NCBI GenBank assembly: GCA_009760855.2
Contig: WPIO01000157.1
Location: forward strand, 762,001-826,000
From: Cristatella mucedo
Lineage: Eukaryota; Bryozoa; Phylactolaemata; Cristatellidae
Direction of reading: 5' to 3'
DNA: 64,000 nucleotides
Made by a program: the position numbers and the translations under genes. Positions 58,730 through 64,000 of the stretch are shown here, one piece after another (positions within the stretch are counted from its first letter, which is position 1; every line of letters starts with the position of its first letter). The notes beneath the pieces were generated by a model. That model had not been told where the DNA came from. It made no database searches and saw only the letters and a program-made list of their open reading frames with translations.

Positions 58730-59620
58730 TAAAGCTATACGGCGATACAACCGAATTGCTACTCGTCGGGCATCCGAAGCGTGTAGCTGGCCTAGAAGAG
58801 ACTGCTCTTCTAATGGGTGACGCTTTTTTGTTTTTTGTTGCAGCGTGCTCGTATTTTAGGCGTCGTCATTGACAACCGCATTCATTTTGAAAGTTTCTCT
58901 AAGACGACTGCCTCAACAGCTAGCCGTCGCGTCTGATCCCCGTCTAGGATTAGGATCGACCTGAAAAAGCATTAACCAACTCCCTGAGTCTATATCGGCT
59001 GCGTAATTGCAATTCCATTTTGGCTGTGATACAAGATGCCGCTAGGCGATGAATATGGTTGCAAGGCTAGTAAAAAAAAGCCGAGGTTCGACAACGTGGC
59101 TTCTGGTTGATCAAAGGATATAGCTTACACTTTGTACTCTGACTCACTAAGCCAGCCACGGTTTGACTCCCGTCATACCTAGCTGAACTGCTACTCTAGT
59201 TTCATCCTCATTGGCTTTCAACCTTTCCTGCCTTCAGGTCATATATTGACATTATATTATATGTAGCATTCCAAAGCTTAAATATTATTAGTGGTAAACG
59301 CTTTAGTTCTGCAGGTCCTAGATTTCAGATGTCACTTATCCAAGTCTTATGCAACGACATGTACTCTCTTGCTGCCAAAAATGGCAAATCCATTAAAAAA
59401 GTTTAGGGTTTCTTTTTATATACCTAAATTTCAATGCCTAATGGGCTCTGATTCTTATTTTTTCTTTGTTGCGTAAGAGGATGTTCGTTGTCGACCAAAT
59501 TCGTACCAACTGCTACTTAGGCTTGGAGTGTGCTATAGAAAACCCCTCTGCATAACACATACAGTCCCTGTGCCTTTGTAGAGTTTAACAAGGAGATGCA
59601 ATAACATAATTAGGTCCTTA
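58730..59620 (+). mobile_element. LINE family B, second adjacent copy, plus strand
   Basis: Begins in the thumb (TELLLVGHPKRVAGLEETAL at 58753-58810, then LGVVIDNRIHFESFS with SKTTASTASRRVR). It continues through NSILAVIQDAARR (about 59010-59050) and a degraded C-terminus with MANPLKKF. It covers exactly the thumb start missing from the copy just upstream, so the two may be overlapping pieces of one rearranged element. Confidence 0.75.
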
Positions 59621-59689
59621 AATATGTACTATAAAGTCTCCACATTTCAATATATTTTCTTTTTTTCTATGTTACAAAGGGAAAACTTG

Positions 59690-59830
59690 CAGATTGATCC
59701 GTTTCCCACTCAGCTACATGCATAACCAGCTACAGAGGCATGAGCCTTTTTGATTAGACTTGACAAAGCTGAATTGCAGTAATCGCATCTCAGACTAAGA
59801 AGCTAGTTAGTTTTTTTTTTAGCCATTCAT
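59690..59830 (-). mobile_element. LINE family C scrap, minus strand
   Basis: ACATGCATAACCAGCTACAG, GCATGAGCCTTTTTGATTAG and GAATTGCAGTAATCGCATC match 53218-53290, the minus-strand DYCN region of family C. Confidence 0.6.
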
Positions 59831-60285
59831 CTAGTTAGAAAGTCTCTAGTGTCAGACAGGGATCTAAAGTAGTACCAAGCTATAGAAGCAGTATTTTTAA
59901 AGAAGCTTTCTAACTTTGAGCAGTTATGGCACAGGATACCTAGATTCCGAACATGTCACGACTGTCACATTATAGCTTCACTATACAAGTGACCTAACTC
60001 TATCTTGCGCTTAGTGTTTCCGTTAAGTTGGAGCTCATTTTAACGTCGTTTAGTAAAACAAGTAAACGAAATCCAGGATTGATTATTTGTTACGTGTCCA
60101 TTTTGCCTATCGTTCACATGGCTGATTACGACGATTCAAGTGACAAGTGCAGCTCGTTATCTTCAGCATAGCGGCGACAACATTTTGGACTCAAGAGGAA
60201 AATGCTGTTCGTGTTTCTGTGCATGCTTTAGGAATACTAGTAACGTCGTTACTCGGCTGGTGCAGGCAGACCGGTAGAGTCCACC
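59831..60285. other. No recognisable gene
   Basis: Spacer between LINE fragments. Nothing supportable. Confidence 0.4.
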
Positions 60286-60289
60286 ACTA

Positions 60290-60405
60290 ACAGTACCGAA
60301 AGGCACTTAAGCAGTCAGTGGGCTATACAAAACTCTCATGCGTAACACCCACTAGGTCTTTAAGACTTTGTGGATTTACAGAGGGACATTCGTTACATTA
60401 CAAAA
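60290..60405 (+). mobile_element. LINE family B 3' end, plus strand
   Basis: ACTCTCATGCGTAACACCCA, then AGACTTTGTGGATTTACAG and GTTACATTACA, match the family B tail at 58640-58710 and 46030-46092. Confidence 0.7.
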
Positions 60406-60827
60406 CCCCAGGTCGAACAGCTGGTGGATGTGGCCTACGGATAGGCCAGTGCTCAGCTGCCGGCTGACGGCTGTGCTTTGGACACAGGCCGGCTTTGGCA
60501 TCCCGCTGACCCACGGGGGTGAGCTGTGGCTGGAAGAGAGTAAAGGCAAACTGGAGCGCCGGCCTAGGTGAGAATGGCTCTTTCGGGAGCAATGTAGGCG
60601 CCTCCGAAAATACACATGGCTGTGTGCGAGGTTCGACATTGTGCCTGCTTCTGAGTACATACTGCTGGAGATCATTAATCTACAGAAAATTGCTTGGCTA
60701 AGTATTTGGTATGGCGCCCGAAATGCATCATACCGTAAAATTTCATTATAATTTCGAGGTTAGGATGTAGGTAAAGGCCGGGTGTTTTTTTTCTCACGCC
60801 GACTGAAAAAAAATACGTGGTAGTTAA
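60406..60827. other. Unrecognised, locally GC-rich spacer
   Basis: 60410-60660 is richer in G and C than its flanks. It contains overlapping ORFs of 60-99 codons on both strands with no domain that I recognise and no copy elsewhere in the window. Confidence 0.35.
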
Positions 60828-63800
60828 TTTTCAGTCCAATTATGACCGATTGGACTGGTTTTTTTTTATGATTCTTGGCATTATTCTGAGTGAATATCCA
60901 AGCTGTGTTTTGAGATTCCACAACAGACACCCGGCAAGGGCCTACCGATGAAGGCTGCGTTATTATTTTCATATTTATCGAACTGATCTCATCTGAATAG
61001 CTGTGTAGTTTTTGATCTCACGAGTCTGCAGATTCTTTCCTAGACGGTAAATGTGGTTATAATTTTAAACGCGAACTCACAACCGTCTTTCAAAAGCAGA
61101 CGTCAGAAAATTTCAGCCACTTAGTAGTATTTGGAACTCGTGGCTACACAAAAAGGAAATATTCCGGCATTTTTAATAGCGGTCTGAAAATATGGTCAAA
61201 TGGTTAGTGGTGCCGTGCACAGTAATCAGCATAACGTGGTTAGACGTGATACATGCAAAGTCAAGATCTACATTTGCTTAGTGGTAGTATGCAGCTTCAG
61301 CACACATAAGCAGACCAAGTACGAATAGGAAGGACCTACCAACTTCTGCGATGAACAGGTTCATGTTTAGCTTCTTTTAAGAAGTCAGGTCATGAGAATT
61401 GACGCCATTGGAAGTAAGTTATCAATGGCCACGCGCGCGAACCTGCGTGCACAACAGTTATACCTTAAGCTTCGTTTCAAACACATTGCAGTGGCTTGTG
61501 CGCCAGAGGACGACAGCTGCAAACCTCACGTTCACAATAGCACTGGTCCGTTCCAACAACACAAGCTTAGCCGGCGAAGCGTGAGTCTTGAGGAGTCGAG
61601 GCTAACGAGTCGTCGCTGCGGCACCAATGCTCGTCGCGATGCCGACGATAGGCCAGCAGGGCAGCGAAGCAGTGTGTCCGTGCCGTAATTAAACGGGTCA
61701 ATTTCCGCCGCGGCGTATGGCATGGCGTTCAAGGGGCACACAGTGTGCAATACTAGCCTAGCGTACAGCTATCTACTTTCGTACGACGCCCAAAGAACTC
61801 TCCAGCCAAGCTCGTAGCAATTAGCACCACCACCGAAATAGTGTACGACGTTTGCTTTTGCATGACACCAAGCCATGGACAATGACACAGTCAGTTAAAA
61901 AATAGAATAGTTGAATAAAGCGACTACAATGTATGCATTCGTAACACAGCGGATAGTACCGGGCCAACGTTTCACCGCCCTCCCCTTAATGCATAAAGGG
62001 GCGCAAGAACGACCAAGAGCTGATGAATGTCAATTCGCGCCCGCGAACACTGGCCACTGCACACTACGGAATCGGTAGCTACAGATCGGGCCGAGATTCG
62101 AGGCAGCCAGTCCGACCGCTGAGTGGGACGCGGCCGGACCGGCTGCGGCGGTCACCATAAAGGAACGACGAGCGATAGCCAGCGATGTCGTCTTCCCCGG
62201 ACGTGCTGCCAAGCCTGAACCCAGTGCTGGTCGGAAGACTGCCCACTGACAGGGGCAATGGATTGCATGCCAGGCGCCGTAGAGGCGTACAGCGCTCGGT
62301 ACTTTTGTGGGTAACCATCAGTTGGACCCCGGACCATCTTCTCAGTAGCCCGGAGTCGCTAGCGAAGCAGTGTGAGTAGGCATACCGTAGCCGGCCTCGA
62401 CGGAGTTGTGTAGGCTGAGTGAAAAGCGGCGGCTAGTTGCAAGGCGTACGAAGTTTTGAAAAAAAGGGCAGATATCAGGGTAGTGCCTTCACTAACCACG
62501 AGACTAACTCGACCCACGCAATAGGCGATTGTCGCAGGAGAAATTGGTTCGACGCCGCGGTGTAGTTGTTAGCAACTGAGCTTGGACGGTGAGGCAGCTA
62601 GCAGGCCACTCGCCGACTGCCGATGATAAGGGCAGACTGCAGCAACAAATGAATAGGCGCTGTGATCGAGCGATGCTGTTGCAAATATGCGTTATTCAGC
62701 CGGAAGAATAAAGAAAGCCAGCCACAGCTAGCTATGGGACGTTGCAACATTCGGCTTGCCACCTTAATAAACTCAAATACAAATTACGTCCGAGTCATTT
62801 CTAATGCTCCTTCTCTGTACATGGTTTATTAGACGCCTGTTCTGTCCTAGCGGCTAGCTCTGTGTTTCCGGCAAAATAATGAGTTCTAGCTTGCTTCAAA
62901 AACTGGGTATTGACTTTTCTGGTTTTATCTTACGGAATTATAACCGTGGACTACAGAAGAGCTAAATAATAGCTCCATGGAATCTTTTGAAATGGCGATC
63001 ACAATTTTCTTCCGCCAAAAGCAGCTTAAAGATTCCACGTTCGCAACGGAGGACACTGCATTAATTAGCTACCAAAGGCAATGCCTGTTAAGTAGTACCC
63101 ATCGCATACAAGAAATTTCTTTCCTACTACGTCCATGCGAGTCCATGTTTATATACTAGATTTTTTCAGAAGTTGGAAACTCAAGTTAGCAACTATATGA
63201 CCGATAAGGAGATTGGTTTAAAGGCTATTAGAGAAATTTTATCACGATTTTCTGAAGTTTTTGCATTTGATTTAACTACGATAATTTACTCTTAAAGAAA
63301 AAAAGCTAGTCTCAGGAAGAGCCAATGCTAACACATCTGCAACCTCCACTTACAGACAAACAAGGATCAGCCATAACCCTGATTTGTAAAGTTCCTCTGG
63401 AAAACGACACCGATATATTTAAATCGACCAATGTTTTGGTCGATACTTCAAAAACTTGAATTAATTCAGAGGTTTTAGCAAACTATTTTACAGCTTTCTT
63501 TATTAATTTCTTATTAAAGTTTCTTGAAAAGGTAGACAATAAGCACCTTGAATCGGACATTGCAATCAATACATGTTCACATAAAAAATCAGTCCGGTTC
63601 TAGCGATTCCGCTCGGCTAAAGTTACTCTCCTCCGTGTAGGGAATGACGAAAATTGCAGCAACGATGACGGGAATATCAATGCTCTAGTACCATTAAATC
63701 TATAACATGACTTACACGACATTCATCACGATATCCTACTTGAACAATAGAGAAAAACAACCAGTCGGACGAACGAGGCAACACAATGCTGTTCAAATCG

Positions 63801-64000
63801 TACTTGCCTGGTGGTGCTCCATCCGTGTAGTGTGAGAGTCAGGCCCCATCCACCAGATGTGTCACCTGCTGAGTCCTATGGGACTTTCGTTCTCGGTTCT
63901 TTGCTGTTTTCCGTTGATTCTAAGGCGTTTACGAAAGTTTTTTTTTTTGGCCCATATTAGAAGCCACCACTTTTATGCTAACGATTGTTAGCTTTATCTT
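60828..64000 (+). repeat. Large direct duplication, copy 2 (runs off the window)
   Basis: Partner of 53298-58060, continuous across the point where copy 1 has the extra 1.56 kb. It holds the L2 scrap (61190-61430), the GC-rich core (61431-62770) and the LINE family B reverse transcriptase start (from about 63580). Copy 2 carries about 35 extra bases near 62765-62800. Confidence 0.93.
63580..64000 (+). mobile_element. LINE family B reverse transcriptase start in copy 2
   Basis: Corresponds to 57595-58010: the QSG start, the frame around CACGATATCCTACTTGAAC, CTCGGTTCTTTGCTG, and CACTTTTATGCTAACGATTG, where the active-site box reads YAND as in copy 1. It continues past the window. Confidence 0.8.

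Noticed and set aside
60368-60701. Overlapping ORFs in a GC-rich patch as a candidate gene
   Set aside because: The plus and minus frames are of similar length, which is typical of composition alone, and they begin in a LINE family B tail.
1-64000. CRISPR arrays, prophage or bacterial operons
   Set aside because: No regularly spaced short repeats, no ribosome-binding-site-led gene runs, and abundant animal-type retrotransposons and splice sites.

Overview
The window reads as repeat-rich nuclear DNA of an invertebrate animal. It is AT-rich, has spliced phase-1 exons, and carries no operons, ribosome binding sites or long intact genes. Most recognisable sequence is decayed transposon. Non-LTR retrotransposons of the CR1/L2 kind dominate, with two Ty3/gypsy remnants, tRNA-derived SINEs and one SPIN-like hAT MITE. 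A lophotrochozoan such as a freshwater snail would fit: SPIN is reported, from memory, from a pond snail as well as tetrapods and a triatomine bug, and antistasin-type inhibitors are common in leeches and molluscs. That assignment is inference only.

The host-gene signal is a small family of antistasin-type cysteine-rich secreted peptides on the + strand. Copy A (85-403) has a signal-peptide exon, a short phase-1 intron and one 31-codon antistasin domain. A diverged paralogue lies at 36068-36431. Two decayed copies lie at 41535-41861 and 46751-47078. Copies A, B and C sit in large related duplication units (1-6110, about 37963-46016, about 46140-50930), and a fourth truncated unit is at 51790-52440. 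A putative 3' exon with a nearby AATAAA is recognisable in units A, C and D.

Layout: 1-6.1 kb is unit A, including the SPIN element and a minus-strand LINE remnant. 6.2-8.0 kb holds two opposed L2 fragments. 10.1-12.4 kb holds minus-strand L2 pieces. 12.9-15.6 kb is a decayed gypsy pol and 18.1-18.9 kb a second gypsy integrase end. 20.2-27.2 kb is a dense nest of L2 3' ends, a second LINE family and SINEs. 27.2-33.7 kb is a tandem array of a unit of about 2.45 kb, one copy split by an L2. 36.0-36.4 kb is the second antistasin gene. 38-52.4 kb holds units B, C and D. 52.8-64 kb is a large direct duplication (53.3-58.1 and 60.8-64 kb) with a GC-rich core and embedded LINE reverse transcriptase sequence, followed or interrupted by more LINE and SINE copies.

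The L2 family ends in a conserved hairpin followed by (ATT)n. One SINE family carries the same 3' end, so it probably borrowed the L2 machinery. All boundaries were read by eye; repeat edges are approximate to tens of bases.
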